From the NCBI GenBank assembly GCA_038093975.1, contig JBBPTG010000327.1, positions 1-24,031 of the forward strand: DNA of 24,031 nt. Reading direction: 5' to 3'. Source of the DNA: Chalciporus piperatus. Its lineage: Eukaryota > Basidiomycota > Agaricomycetes > Boletales > Boletaceae. Below the pieces are notes generated by a model. The model saw only the letters and a program-made list of their open reading frames with translations, did no database searches and was not told where the DNA came from. Below are positions 10,430 to 21,085 of the stretch, piece by piece. How positions within the stretch are numbered: position 1 is the first letter of the stretch; every line of letters starts with the position of its first letter. The position numbers and the translations under genes were made by a program.

Positions 10430-12870
10430 TTAGTGGGTCGTCCCGTCTGACTGGAAAGCAGCCCAGTCGCCATTGCCCATCTCGATCACTAACCCGGGCT
10501 CACGAAGGGCCAGCGCCCCACCCTGGAATTGTCCTATGACCAATACCGCGCAAAGATTCTTGTCGCCGACATCGCGATGGCCCTGGGTACATACATTGAT
10601 GTTGAGAACGAATGAGGGAAAGGGTGCCACCAGACTGCCCGGCTGACCAGGTAGTGAGTCGAGGACCTGCACCATTGCCTGGTACTCTGCAGGTAAATGA
10701 ATGCGCATCTGAAAGCTAGTTCCAGCACTCTTCCGCCCAATGTGAAGACTTGCAAGACTTACCACCTCTTCAATCCACATGAAAACGTCCTTGAACGCGG
10801 CGCTCAGATCGTCGTACAGTTTCTGATGTTTCTCGAAATCCTGCGACATGTACGGGAGGTACTGTGAAGTATTCGCACGAGATGCTTGGACTCTTTTCAA
10901 CTGATGGGGATGCTTGTCCGTTGGAGCGCCGTCTCCCTGGTTGTGGTCAAGGATTAACTGAGGTCAAACACAGAGCAGATTTGTGATCACTTACATTCGT
11001 CGCATACCGATTGTACCACGAGAAGTGGAGGCATCTGAAAGGGTGGAGATCCCGGCTGTCGCGGGACGCCAGAGTGTTGTCATTCCCCAGGCAAGCGACA
11101 AGTTTTGCTATGAGGGTGGTCTTCAGATGTTCAGGCATGGCGTTGCAAACAAACGCCATCAGCGACCCATCCGAGTTACGAATGTTCAATGCCCTACTCG
11201 GGAGCCACTCAGAAAAAGGACGAGCACTTCGTTACAGTCAACTTACCCTTGGAACGATGCGGTGGGCAACCGGATGTATGAATTCGGGTCTTTCTTGCAT
11301 CCGTCCTTATAGAACTCATCGAGCTAAAGCAAGGATGGTCAGTTCCTCGCATCGAACGGTATCGAACATAGCGGGAAAGACTCACCAATACCACAAGGTG
11401 CGCCGCATTCTCAGCTGCAACTCCCTTTGACGCCGCTTCACGTTCTGCATCAGTCCATCGAGCATTTTCGTTTCTATCTGAAGGACAAGGATTGGGTTGG
11501 TGACCTGCTGCTTGGCGATCGTAACTGGTATGAATCTCTTGAACTTGATACTGGTGGGATGGATGGGTAGGTGGCGGCGTCGCCATCGGCGTGGGCAATG
11601 AGGAGGCTCCGATGAGGATAGTGGGCATGGAGCTGCCGCAGATTGTTATCAGCGGAAGATTGAGCTTGTCTAACCACGAGGCCCAAATGCGTCTATTTCG
11701 TGTTGAAAGAGTAAATGACCTGGAGCTAGAATTAGCTTCATGCCCGCGTCATATACAGACTGGGCTTACCTCATTTTCAGTTGCTCGAACAACTTGTCCG
11801 ACGCCTGCAGGTCAGTACAATCTAGAGCGTCAAAGCCCTCAACGATGAGCTCAAGAGGTAGCGTTTTTCGCATCTGGGTGACTGTGGATAAGATGCGCCG
11901 AGTTAAATCGGCACCTAGGCAGCAAAATGAGTCAAAACGTTAAAAGGGTGTACTTGCTCACTCACTTTCCTGCGCGCCTTCTGGCCTTCTCAACCTTTCA
12001 CCGATGCTAGAAATAGTAGTGTGAGGAACTTTGGCTATTTCCCAACGTAGATCAAGCCCAGCAATCAGCAGAAGGAGATAGACAGAACCCCCGCAGGCCA
12101 GTCGTGCAAACTTCTTGCCAATCGACAGCCAGTCTCTGAATGTACGGGGCTCAGGACGACTGGGAAGGGTTGCGACATGTGCATCATAAACGTCATCGCT
12201 GGTGGCCTTAGGCCCCATCGATGTTAGCAAGCTAAGCAAGAAGTGCGTGAGTGAGATTGGAGACTCAGAGACTGGCCCGCCTACCTTTGACACTTGAACG
12301 CCAACTGGATGGTTGAGAGCATCATAATGAATCCCTGGCCCACCTCCTTACTGCGAATGGTAGCACAACGGAGAATGATGGCGGAGAGGTGTCGAGAATC
12401 CCCTCGGCGTAGGCTTAGCAAGGTGTTTGCATCCTGAACAGATCGCATCCAAGCTTGGGGATTATGGGAGGGAGAATCAAAGCTGGGCACAGCCAGCCGT
12501 GCCAGGAAACTGTTAGCCTGCTGGTTGGAGGGGGAGCGCGGCTGAGATTCGTAGGGAACGAACTCCCATTCTTGAGGTTGTGCTGCAGCTTGAAAAACGA
12601 TGCCGTTTCGATGGCAGGGTTGTTGGGCCTGGGGAGCTGGCTGGGGAGCATACCCTGGAGCGGGCCCTGCCTCTGCGACAGCGGCAATGTTCACGTGGTT
12701 ATCTCAGGAAACTGCGATGAATATGATAAATTGAACTTACCTGTAACGGTCGCCCACTCCTGAAAGCGGGCTTGGAGCCGCAATGAGGGCTCAGATGGGG
12801 GCAGAGCCCGTAAGCCCTCCAATATGAGGCTTATCTCGGCCGTAGACAAGCTGCCAGCGCTGGCCTGCAT
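10430..12870 (-). CDS. TET/JBP-like 2OG-Fe(II) dioxygenase, cut by an in-frame stop
   Basis: Exons on the minus strand are 12870-12741, 12672-12285, 12231-11966, 11914-11770, 11719-11386, 11323-11247, 11193-10995, 10936-10763 and 10708-10430. The introns are 50-68 nt and phase is kept, giving 663 residues. The N-terminal two thirds are unrecognised: a short helical start, a Pro/Gln-rich linker, then helical segments. The C-terminal ~90 residues form a double-stranded beta-helix dioxygenase core: VLNINVCTQGHRD with the HxD pair at about 615-617, GQFQGGALAL, GNGDWAAFQS, and the distal His as the last residue, 663. That order and spacing resemble the TET/JBP and prolyl-hydroxylase-like enzymes expanded in Agaricomycetes; the former oxidise methylated or thymine bases in DNA. 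TAA follows the distal His at once, removing the strand with the expected 2OG-binding Arg, so the encoded protein is probably inactive. The acceptor of the fourth intron could be 7 nt earlier or later, without certainty. Confidence 0.7.
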
Positions 12871-13367
12871 AGGATCCGAAACCTGTCAAGAAAGAGTCAA
12901 CAGGCGCAACGGGAATAAGCGAAACAAACTGCGATAAGCGATAGCCAAACAACTTCAACTGTTTGCTCCGCTTAACCTTTACAGCAACTTGAACTCGTTC
13001 CTTTCTGGTCTTTTCCAGCTCCTTCCTAATATGGGCTGGGCGAATATTCGCCTAGCCCATATTTGGCAATCCACCTGAGGTTCGAACAAACCGTAGCAGT
13101 AGCCCCATTCCCTGCAAGTCCTTGGGGCGAGGTCGAGAGAGGTTGGGAGCAAGCTCGGCCAGAGAGCTTCGCTATCTAAACGGAGGGATAGGTTTCCGCG
13201 TCGTATACGTCACAACGAGATGTGCCTGTTGGTTGGCGGGAGGTAGAGCTGTCATCGATCAGTACTCAGTTTGGGTACTTGTCAACGGTGGTGTGACATG
13301 TGACGGGCTGTCCATGTCATCCTCGAGGCGGCCTGCGCGTTGCGCGTGTGTGGGAAGAGAGCATGAA
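12871..13367. promoter_or_regulatory. Divergent promoter region
   Basis: About 500 bp separate the starts of the TET/JBP-like gene (minus) and the FunK1 gene (plus). Apart from the palindrome at 13028-13063 I see no clear TATA box, repeat or coding exon. An open frame at 13122-13367 runs into the first FunK1 exon, but its composition does not look like protein-coding sequence. Confidence 0.4.
13028..13063. repeat. 36-bp near-perfect palindrome
   Basis: The left arm reads AATATGGGCTGGGCGAAT. The right arm is its reverse complement with one mismatch (GGGCTAGGCG instead of GGGCTGGGCG on the complementary strand). There is no loop; the centre is AAT|ATT at 13045/13046. It could be a dimeric protein-binding site for the divergent genes, a cruciform, or the footprint of an excised element. 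Confidence 0.9.
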
Positions 13368-16300
13368 ATGAATGAAGTCCTTCAAGTTTCTCCCAGCCCT
13401 AGCGGTCACTATGCCCGGTAAGTACAATACTACTATAACCTATTCATCACCATTGATCTTACCTTGTTTTGGGTTAGGCTGCGCCTGGGCTGCATGGCGT
13501 TCACAGCAGGGCGTTTGCAGCCGCAGGAACTTGACCCACACCGGCTACGCCTTGCGACCATCCTCTTCCTTTCCCCCATTGTTCAAACGCTCCTCTGCTT
13601 TGTGAGTCTCGCTTACAGACTTTGACAAACATTTGAGTTTCATCTTGCGGTTTCAGCTTGAAGGGTGGGAAAATTTGAACCCTTCATGGCCGCGTCAGCG
13701 CTGTTACCCGCCGACTCCAACTCGAAGTCTCCACCCGCCACTTCGGAAAATGACATATTCCCCCGCTCAACATTCAATGCAAGTAGCGTCAGCCGAACTA
13801 ATTTCATAAATCTTGCTGATGTATAAATTCTACATAGCTTGGATCATTTATGCCTCCCTTCGACGGCGGTGTCTGCGGCTTCCAGCACTCAGTATTGGAC
13901 GACCTTACGAAACCTAAGAAATCACATATGTCTCCAACCCTCCTGCCAATCAATCATTTCTTTCCCACTGCTCCGTCTTTTAGAGTTGAGCTACCCGTTA
14001 TTGAGGGCATCCTGCAGTATTTGGAGGGGCGGGGTTTCTACGACTCGGAGAAGAAGAAATGGCAAATTGACAAAGTCAAAGGCAGCAACTCAGAAGCACG
14101 CTGGGCGTCGCTGTTCAACGCGGTAAGGCCACCTCCTAATCCACTATTCTGATCTTTGTTAACGGTCAATGGCTCAGTTGACTGAAGCTGCGATGGTTCG
14201 TGAGCCATCCCACTTTCCGCTGGAGAATTATAAGTGGCTTTCGCACGAAGCACACCTCATTGAGGGCACACGCAGACCAGATGTCATCCTGGTGCCACAT
14301 GGGCAAGAACCCCCTTACTACATGAGCACCGTCCTCACCTACATTGAAATCAAGAGCTCCGGCTCAGAATTCAATATTCAGACGGCCACAAGCCAACTCC
14401 AACAGGCTGCTGGCCTTATCACCAACTCTCAGATCAATCGCTCTTTTTCCTTGGAGGGATGCTCTGCGATGGGAACCTCAGACTTGCGCTCCACTACCGG
14501 GATAATCCCTTCTACTCCGCGTTTCTCAACATCCACGAAGATCCCACGACTTTCATCCAAACGATTCTAGCCCTCAGTACTGGGCGCAGCGCTCATCTTG
14601 GCTTTGACCCTGCCTTCTTGCTTCATAAAGAGCAATCGAAGGACAACCCCAAGACATCCATCCATCGCTATAGGCTCAGCCTGCAGTTGCCAAAGTCAGC
14701 CGAACCCCTCCACTTGATCCTCTCGTCGGCAATGTACTACAGGAGTATAGGCTTGGCAGGCAAGGGAAGCAAGGTCGCCGTTGGCTATGACCAAGATAAC
14801 TCCAAGCGCTTCTTCGCCCTCAAAGAGACTTTCCTCTATCCCAAGGGGCCCACCGATATCAAGTCGCAAGAACTTTACCTGGAACGAGCGAATCAAGCCA
14901 AAGCGAGGACGAAGGAGGAAGAAGAAATTTTTGGCGCCGCAGATAAATTGGAGATCTGGAAGGATAACCTTGCTACTGATGCTACCTCAAAATGGGGCGA
15001 ACTCTATCTCCGCGGTAACCCGATCGTGCTCTTTGCTGAGGCTGTCCGGGTCAACTACAACGGGCCAATGCAGGAGGATTCTGTTTCCACTGTCGTTGAA
15101 AGGTTCAAGAATTTCCCTTCGACCGAGGCTCTTGAACACCGCACACACTACCGGACTGTGACAGAGACAGTGGGTGTAAGTCTGAATTGGTTTTCCTGTC
15201 GACGGGAAATGATCAATGGCATGATGTGCGCTGTGGCAGGTGAGCTTCCTGCTGGCTTGCCGCGCTACTACAGGGCTGACGGTTTGCGGTAGGCCATTTT
15301 AACTTGCTGTCAAGAGATCTCCTCCACAACGACCCCAGCGAGTCCAACGTCTGGTGGGCCATCAATAATCCTCTTGACGAGAAGCAAGTTGTTCCCGATT
15401 GGCCCACTATGGGCATCGAAGGGCCTCCCGACCCTCGACGTTACCCGAAACGCTCCGCTCTCCTCGGGGATTTGGGTATGGCGATAGACCTACAGAAACC
15501 CGAAGAGTACCGATGCACGGGGATCACGGTAAGTCTGTCAAGTATCTGGCAGAAATATGTGTGGCTCATTCACTTCGCTTGATAGGGTACCTATCCGTTT
15601 CTCGCATCTGAATTGTACTCCGACCTTGCAATCAATGGGAAAGTGCAACGCCAGGCTTGGCATGACCTTGAAGGCCTGTTTTGGGTTATGTGGATTCTCG
15701 CCATCAACACCTCTGGCCCCTACTGTCATCTACGCCAATGGGGACCTCCACTGCTCCCTGACCCGTCAGAGAAGACATCGTCCGGCCACCAGCTCTCCAT
15801 GCCGCGCACTACTTCCCAGAAGTCCTCTCTTCGCTTCCCTGTGGATAGTCAGGCAAGCGGCTTTGGCGTACCGGTATGGGCCACCCCTGGCCTACACCTG
15901 GATGATGCGGAAGCTGTTTTACAGTTCAAGAGGGATATAGGCGAGAACACTTTCACCAATGCCATGAGCCCATATTGGCGGGAGTGTCAGCCCTTTGTGG
16001 ACGGCATGTTGAAGTTGGCGAAGCGCTTCCGATGGGCCCATAACCAGCCACCCAACCCCCGCATCACCCACGCTGACTTTGTCCTAATTCTTCACGAAAT
16101 GCGCCAAGGGATAGACGGTGCCCAAGATGTTGCTGGTGCATCTCCCAAGGTAGTGGAAGAAGCTCGTCGTCGCTATGCGTCGCTGCCAATCTCTGGTAAA
16201 GATCTTGGGGGCCATAGTCTTCAACTCCCAGTGGTTACTATCCGACAATCCGCACGGTCGTCTCGAGCCTCGGCTCTACCCACCTCTGGGAAGCTCCAAA

Positions 16301-16380
16301 CGAAATCTTCCAACAGCTTGAAGAGAAATTTGGCGGACGCTGAGGCATCTGGCTCATCCACCCTAAAGAAAAGGAAGTGA
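13368..16380 (+). pseudogene. FunK1 fungal-type protein kinase with two frame breaks
   Basis: Inferred exons are 13368-13417, 13478-13601, 13657-13782, 13838-14122, 14178-15175, 15240-15528 and 15586-16380. Introns are 55-64 nt. Two breaks must be bridged: a missing base in the T5 run at 14444-14448 and an extra base near 15281. The corrected product would be about 888 residues. FunK1 hallmarks are a YIEIKSSG segment, a FALKE lysine (codon 14822-14824), a catalytic HND at 15325-15333 with Asn five residues after the Asp (15346-15348), DLG in place of DFG at 15469-15477, then GTYPFLASELY and HDLEGLFWVMW. These imply a Ser/Thr-type kinase fold. The C-terminus has a bipartite nuclear signal ending LKKRK. 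Exons 1-3 hold phase, but their protein is unremarkable, so ATG 13750 is an alternative start. Both breaks lie in short homopolymers, so assembly error is possible. Confidence 0.75.
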
Positions 16381-16576
16381 TTTCCTTCTGCGTTTCGGGA
16401 TACCTCTTATGATCATTGTCGCAAATCTTTTTTGTCGTCGTCATCTTTTGTGACTACGCGGACTGCGTTTCATAGGATACTCATGTATGTGCATTCCGGG
16501 CTATTCATATCTCTTTATTCCCAGTCCGTTCGATTGAGGTCTTGGCCTGTCAACTTCTTGCCACCCACCCTCAGCA

Positions 16577-18693
16577 ATGCAGACGCTGCTACGAAATCTC
16601 AACGTCGACGACCCGCTGGCCTGTCCTGTATGTCTGAAAAGGCTCAAGACCACTCAGGGCCTGTTGGCTCACATGAGTTCAGCACGGCGATGCCAAACAT
16701 ATAAGAAAGGAAAGCTACAGGAACTAACCAGTGCAGGGCCTCTGGAGGAAGAATTGGAGACTGTTGAAAGGGATATTCCGGAGGCTATCTCTGATATACC
16801 CATGAACGCAAACTCACAGACTGAAGTCACAGCCCGGGACTTGGCTAACGAGTTTCAAGACCGCCTGTACGACCTCATTCCTTTGGATGCTGTGGACCAA
16901 GCAGATGTCGCAGGCCCCTCCACCTCTCGATCCCCAGCCCTGGAGACTGAAAACGACGAGCGGGTCGAAGAAGACCCTTTCCCCCAGGCAGGGCGAGTTA
17001 TTCGTATGGATCACACTCTGCATGAGAAATGGCGTCAGTCATTTGGAGGTGAGGATGCTGAGGGGGATACTGCCATGAACGACCCGGACCAGGTGCGGGC
17101 CAAGTTCGCCCCCTTCGCATCTGAGCTGGATTGGAGAGTAGCCCGTTGGGCCATCCAGGATGGTATAGGACATAAATCCTTGGATCGCCTTCTTTCTATC
17201 CCAGGGGTGAGTCCTTTGACCTCTATTGTCCCACTTTCTGATTTGCGTATCTAGGTAGTGGAGAGTTTAGGCCTCTCCTTTCACAACATACGTTCTCTAC
17301 ACCAGGTTGTTGACTCCATCCCTCCCCGCGTCAAATGGACTACCAAAGATCTCTGGTATCGCTCAGACCCAGGCTCGAAACACACTATCCACTACCGCGG
17401 GGCCATTGAGGCCATTGAGGCCTTGCTAGGGAATCCCGCGCATGCCAAAGATATCGTCTATCGGCCCAAGCGGATCTTCACCAACGCAAGCAAGAACAAA
17501 CGAATATACCATGAGATGTGGACTGGGGAATGGTGGGCGGCGGTTCAGGTGCGTTTAAAACATTTCCATGGACTAACATTTACTCAAGACTACAATTACA
17601 GAGACGCTTGCCCGAAGGGTCATGTGTGGCCCCAGTGATCATCTCGACAGACAAGACGCAGCTCACGCAGTTCTCGGGAGGGAAGTCGGCTTACCCAGTC
17701 TATCTCACTCTTGGCAACATCCCGCGGGCCATACGTCGCAAACCCAGTCAAAACGCTTGCATTCTAATCGGGTATCTGTCGGTCAGTAAGGATGTCGGGG
17801 AGAACCTGACCAAAAAGCAACAATCTGCCCGCATTCAACAGCTTTTCCATGACTCCATGCGGATTATCCTGGAGCCACTTATCAAGGCTGGAGTGGAGGG
17901 AGTAGAGATGACGGGAGGGGATGGCCGAGTACGTCGAGTCCACCCAATCCTTGCAGCATACGTGGCAGACTATCCCGAGCAGTGTCTGGTGACGTGCTGC
18001 AAGTATGGCACCTGTCCCAGATGCAAAGTCACCGAGGGCGAACTGGAAGGGCGACGTTCGGGGCAGCCTAGAAGACAGAAAGAGACAATTGGATCCATTA
18101 GGGAAGCCAAAGCAAACGCAATCTCCACCTCCCACTATCAAGAGCTTTGCAGGGAAGAGCTAATCTCAGGGGGCGTCACGAGGCCGTTCTGGGATGGTTT
18201 TCCCTTTTGCGACATCCACCTCTCCATGACCCCGGATGTTCTCCATCAACTCTACCATGGTATTGTCAAGTACCTCATTCTCTGGTGCTCCAGCCTCATG
18301 GAGACCCGCGAGTTGGACCAGCGCATCCGCGCCCTCCCCCCCTGCTTCGGTGTCCGCCATTTTCATTCCGGATGGTCCAAACTCTCCCAGATTGCCGGCA
18401 AGGAGAGGAAAGATATGGCCCGGATCTTGCTCGGGCTGCTGGTCGGTAAAGTCCCCTCCCAGGTCCTCGCCTGCTACCGCGGGCTGCTGGACTTCATTTA
18501 CCTTGCTCAGTATGCCACTCATGACGATGACTCCCTCAAATGGATGGAGGAGTCTTTGGATTTGTTCCACCAGAACAAGTCTATCCTCCTCTCCTCTCCT
18601 GACGGCCTGGGCATCCGCAATCACCTCAACATTCCCAAGGTGCACTCTCTGGTGCACTACGTTGAGTCTAACGTTGAAAGAAACCAAGGATAA
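16577..18693 (+). CDS. Plavaka-type (CACTA-like) transposase, C-terminally truncated
   Basis: Exons are 16577-17206, 17255-17548 and 17602-18693, with introns of 48 and 53 nt in phase, giving 671 residues. The N-terminus has a C2HC zinc finger (Cys16, Cys19, His32, Cys39). The middle carries Plavaka hallmarks: YHEMWTGEWW, VIISTDKTQLTQFSG followed by KSAYPVYLTLGNI, a CPRC pair, and DIHLSMTPDVLHQLYHGIV. These contain the acidic residues expected of the RNase-H-like catalytic core that moves this DNA transposon in the nucleus. The protein should continue by a few hundred residues after LVHYVES. Instead it ends in eight foreign residues, because gypsy sequence begins at about 18670. I saw no terminal inverted repeats. 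The element is therefore a dead fragment, although the retained exons have no internal stop. Confidence 0.85.
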
Positions 18694-19265
18694 CATAATA
18701 GAAGCTCAGAAGCGTATGAAAGCGCAAGCTGACAAACACCGCTCTGAATCACCATCTTACGAGATTGGTCAGAAAGTCTGGTTGTCTACAGCTAATCTCC
18801 GCCTGGCGCAGAGATCTAAGAAACTTTCCCCACAATGGTTGGGCCCTTATGAAATCACAACCCTGATTGGACGGAACGCACTACGTTTGAAGCTTCCGCG
18901 TACCATGAAAATTCACCCCGTTGTTAATGTTTCACGTGTCAAACCATATAAGGACAGGTTACGGAAGCAAACCGTTGACAAGCCTGGGCCTGTGATTGTG
19001 ACAGAAGACAGAGATGATGAATATGAGGTGGATTACATCGTTGATTCTCGTTTACAGGGAAAAACCCTGAAATACCTCGTGCACTGGAAAGGCTATGCGG
19101 AATCTGATCGGACATGGGAACCAAAATCTAATCTCAAGAATGCACAGGATGCAATAAGGGAATTCAACAAGATACATCCGTCCACTCCACGATTCCTTCG
19201 CATGTCACGGAGTCTATTCGAGTCACTGTTCCAGCCGTATGACAACTTAACGAGTCAGGTGGATG
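18670..19265 (+). pseudogene. Ty3/gypsy chromovirus pol fragment: integrase C-terminus and chromodomain
   Basis: From about 18670 the frame of LKETKDNIIEAQKRM is open. It shows the order of a chromovirus pol end: a helical AQADKHR segment, VWLSTANL, the GPY/F-like module WLGPYEITTLIGRNALRL with KIHPVVNVSRVKPY, and a chromodomain at about 19019-19176 (YIVDSR...YLVHWKGY...TWEP). Chromodomains of this type steer integration to marked chromatin. Reverse transcriptase, RNase H and the integrase core are absent. The 5' edge abuts the Plavaka frame with no duplicated bases visible. The frame stays open to 19420, but the part after about 19270 is AT-rich and looks non-coding. Confidence 0.88.
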
Positions 19266-19273
19266 ATGGACAT

Positions 19274-19620
19274 CAGGAAAAACCTCCCCCTGATAATTGT
19301 ATGAAATTGTTGATATTATCAAGAAAAAGCAACAAAAATCTGATATTTTGTAGAAATACAACATTTCTTGCATTTTATGTTGATATCCTGCCCCCCCCAA
19401 ATCATTTCAAGAATTCTTGAGAATAATGCATATTACCAGCCAATTATTAAGAAAATTTATGGATATTGCCAGCTAATTATGAATTCTGCAGCCATCACTA
19501 CTCTTCTTTCAGTTGCACTTCACACCAGTCAAGAGGAGAGAAGGATAAATAAACATATATTGCAGCTGTATCTACTACATCTCATGTACTAATATATCAC
19601 TACAATGATGATGGGTTAGG
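19274..19620 (+). repeat. AT-rich segment after gypsy pol, possible LTR remnant
   Basis: It begins with the block CAGGAAAAACCTCCCCCTGA and continues into AT-rich sequence without a recognisable gene. The same block with one change occurs in reverse orientation at about 21269-21289, also followed by AT-rich sequence. Its position just after the pol end suggests LTR or 3' untranslated sequence, but I cannot find a paired TG...CA boundary. Confidence 0.4.
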
Positions 19621-19649
19621 GAAAACTATGGATGCTGATGTTAGTAAGA

Positions 19650-19785
19650 GATGATGATGATGATGAGATGGAGGGTCAGGGTGGGGGCATACATGAGCGA
19701 GCTGGAGGTGGTGATGATGAAGGAGTACATATCAGTGAGATAGAGGGTCAGGGTGGTGGCATACACAAGCGAGTTGAGGTGAGCA
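19650..19785 (+). repeat. Two-copy 75-bp direct repeat
   Basis: Copies at about 19664-19708 and 19739-19782 share GAGGGTCAGGGTGG, GGCATACA, AAGCGAG or GAGCGAG, and a TTGAGGTG-like end. The preceding GATGATGATG run is a simple repeat. The block leads directly into the GC-rich minisatellite. Confidence 0.7.
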
Positions 19786-19789
19786 GTTG

Positions 19790-20475
19790 AGTAGGTGGCT
19801 GAGGAAAAATTTACCTCTGATGTCGGCAGGGCTGTCGAGCCCACGCCGGCCGTTTTTTCATGTCGAGTTTTGAGGTGGGAGGTGGTGGTGGGGCAAAGAG
19901 CCCGTGCGGCTGTGAGCGAGGTGAGAGGATGAGGTGGTGGGGGAGTTGTCATTCACCTCGTGATGCCGGCAGGGCTGTCAAGCCCACGCCGGCCATGTTT
20001 TTGGTACCGAGGTGGAAGTAGGAGGTCGTGGTGGAGGTGGGAGGTCGTGGTGGGGCAAACAGCCCGAGTGACTGGGTACGAGGTGAGTGGATGTAGTGGA
20101 TGGTGAGATTGAACTCACCTTCGAGCGGCGGCGGGGCTGTTGAGCCCACACCGGCCGCGTTTTTGGTGTCGAGTTGGAAGTGGGAGGTTGTGGTGAGGCA
20201 ACGGCCAAGTGGCTTCGAAGGAGGTGAGCAGATATGGTGGTGGGGGAGTTGTCACTCACCTCGCGATGCTGGCGGCCCGGCTGTTGAGCCCACGCCGGCC
20301 GTTTTTTCGTGTCGAGTTTTGAAATGGGGGGTGGTGGTGGGGCAAAGAGCCCGTGCGGCTGTGAGCGAGTGAGTAAATACTCACCTTCGAGTGCCGGTGG
20401 GGCTGTTGAGCCCTCGCCGGCTGTGTTTTCGTGCAGGTTGAGGTGGGTCGTGGTAGTAGTAATTGCAGTGGTTGA
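19790..20475. repeat. GC-rich hairpin minisatellite, block A
   Basis: Five units of about 120-160 bp are visible. Each has a strong stem with arms like GCCGGCGGGGCT and AGCCCTCGCCGGC around a four-base loop (near 19826, 19966, 20127, 20269, 20392). Most also have a smaller stem GGGGCAAA-AGCCC (near 19891, 20052, 20339), and GAGGTGAG and CTCACCT words lie between. The minus strand is open across the block because the units lack stops. Read on the minus strand, each unit carries a GTGAGT-like donor after the large stem and an AG acceptor before the small stem. Block B at 22481-22829 is the same family. Confidence 0.85.
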
Positions 20476-20477
20476 GA

Positions 20478-20580
20478 GACTCGAAAATGCTGACGCGGCG
20501 AGTTCAACACGGTCACATGACCTGCTCGCCCGCGGATTTTTGTCAAGTCCAAGCATTAGGAAAATTAGGCTACACTTATC
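20478..20580. repeat. Conserved joint of composite repeat A
   Basis: This ~100-bp stretch starts GACTCGAAAATGCTGACGCG and holds GGTCACATGACC at 20511-20522. It ends TACACTTATC just before the 70-bp array. The same sequence, clearly related along its length, occurs at 22830-22930, where the core is the perfect palindrome GGTCACGTGACC. It links the GC-rich block to the array in both copies, so the three parts travel as one composite unit. Confidence 0.85.
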
Positions 20581-21085
20581 TACGCTTTTTTGTACACCTT
20601 AGCTACATTCATTTATCCTACACTTTCCTATACTTTTAACTACAGTTTTAGTATGCTTTTTTGGTACATTCTAGCACACTCAATCAGTACACACTTTACT
20701 ACACTTTGAGTACAGTTTTAGTACGCTTTTTTGTACACTTTAGCTACACTCATTTATACTACACTTTCCCACACTCTGGACTACACTTTTACTACGCTTT
20801 TTTGTACACTTTAGCTACACTCAATCCTAGTTACACTGCCACACTTTTAACTACCCTTTTACTACGCTTTTTTGTACACTTTAGATACACTTAACCTAGT
20901 TACACTTTGCTACACTTTTGACTACATTTAGTACGCTTTTTTGTACACTTTTGCTACACTCAATCACTACACATTTTCCCACACTTTGGACTACACTTTT
21001 ACTACGCTTTTTTGTACACTTTTGCTACACTCAATGCTAATACACTTTCCTACTAGTACACTTTTGACTACACTTCTTTTTTAAA
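20581..21085 (+). repeat. 70-bp tandem array A
   Basis: The word TACGCTTTTTTGTACAC (second copy TATGC) recurs at 20581, 20652, 20722, 20793, 20863, 20932 and 21003, a period of 69-71 bp. The rest of each unit is made of CTACACT and ACACTTT words. It contains no gene. Array B at 22931-23252 is the same family. Confidence 0.93.

Noticed and set aside
13122..13367. Upstream extension of the first FunK1 exon
   Set aside because: The frame is open, but its composition looks non-coding and it would use up much of the divergent promoter.
14169..14570. An intron as the explanation for the frame change near 14446
   Set aside because: Every possible GT-AG pair would delete the conserved YIEIKSSG to QLQQAAGL part of FunK1; a one-base change in T5 is simpler.
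15174..15292. A single 119-nt intron joining 15173 to 15293 in the FunK1 gene
   Set aside because: It keeps frame but uses a weak GTGTAA donor, is twice the usual intron length and leaves too few residues before the catalytic loop.
18166..18696. 176-codon minus-strand ORF
   Set aside because: It is antisense to the Plavaka transposase, whose motifs define the plus strand as coding.
20581..21085. Regular repeats that superficially resemble a CRISPR array
   Set aside because: Units are contiguous 70-bp tandem repeats with no unique spacers, in a eukaryotic genome with no cas genes.
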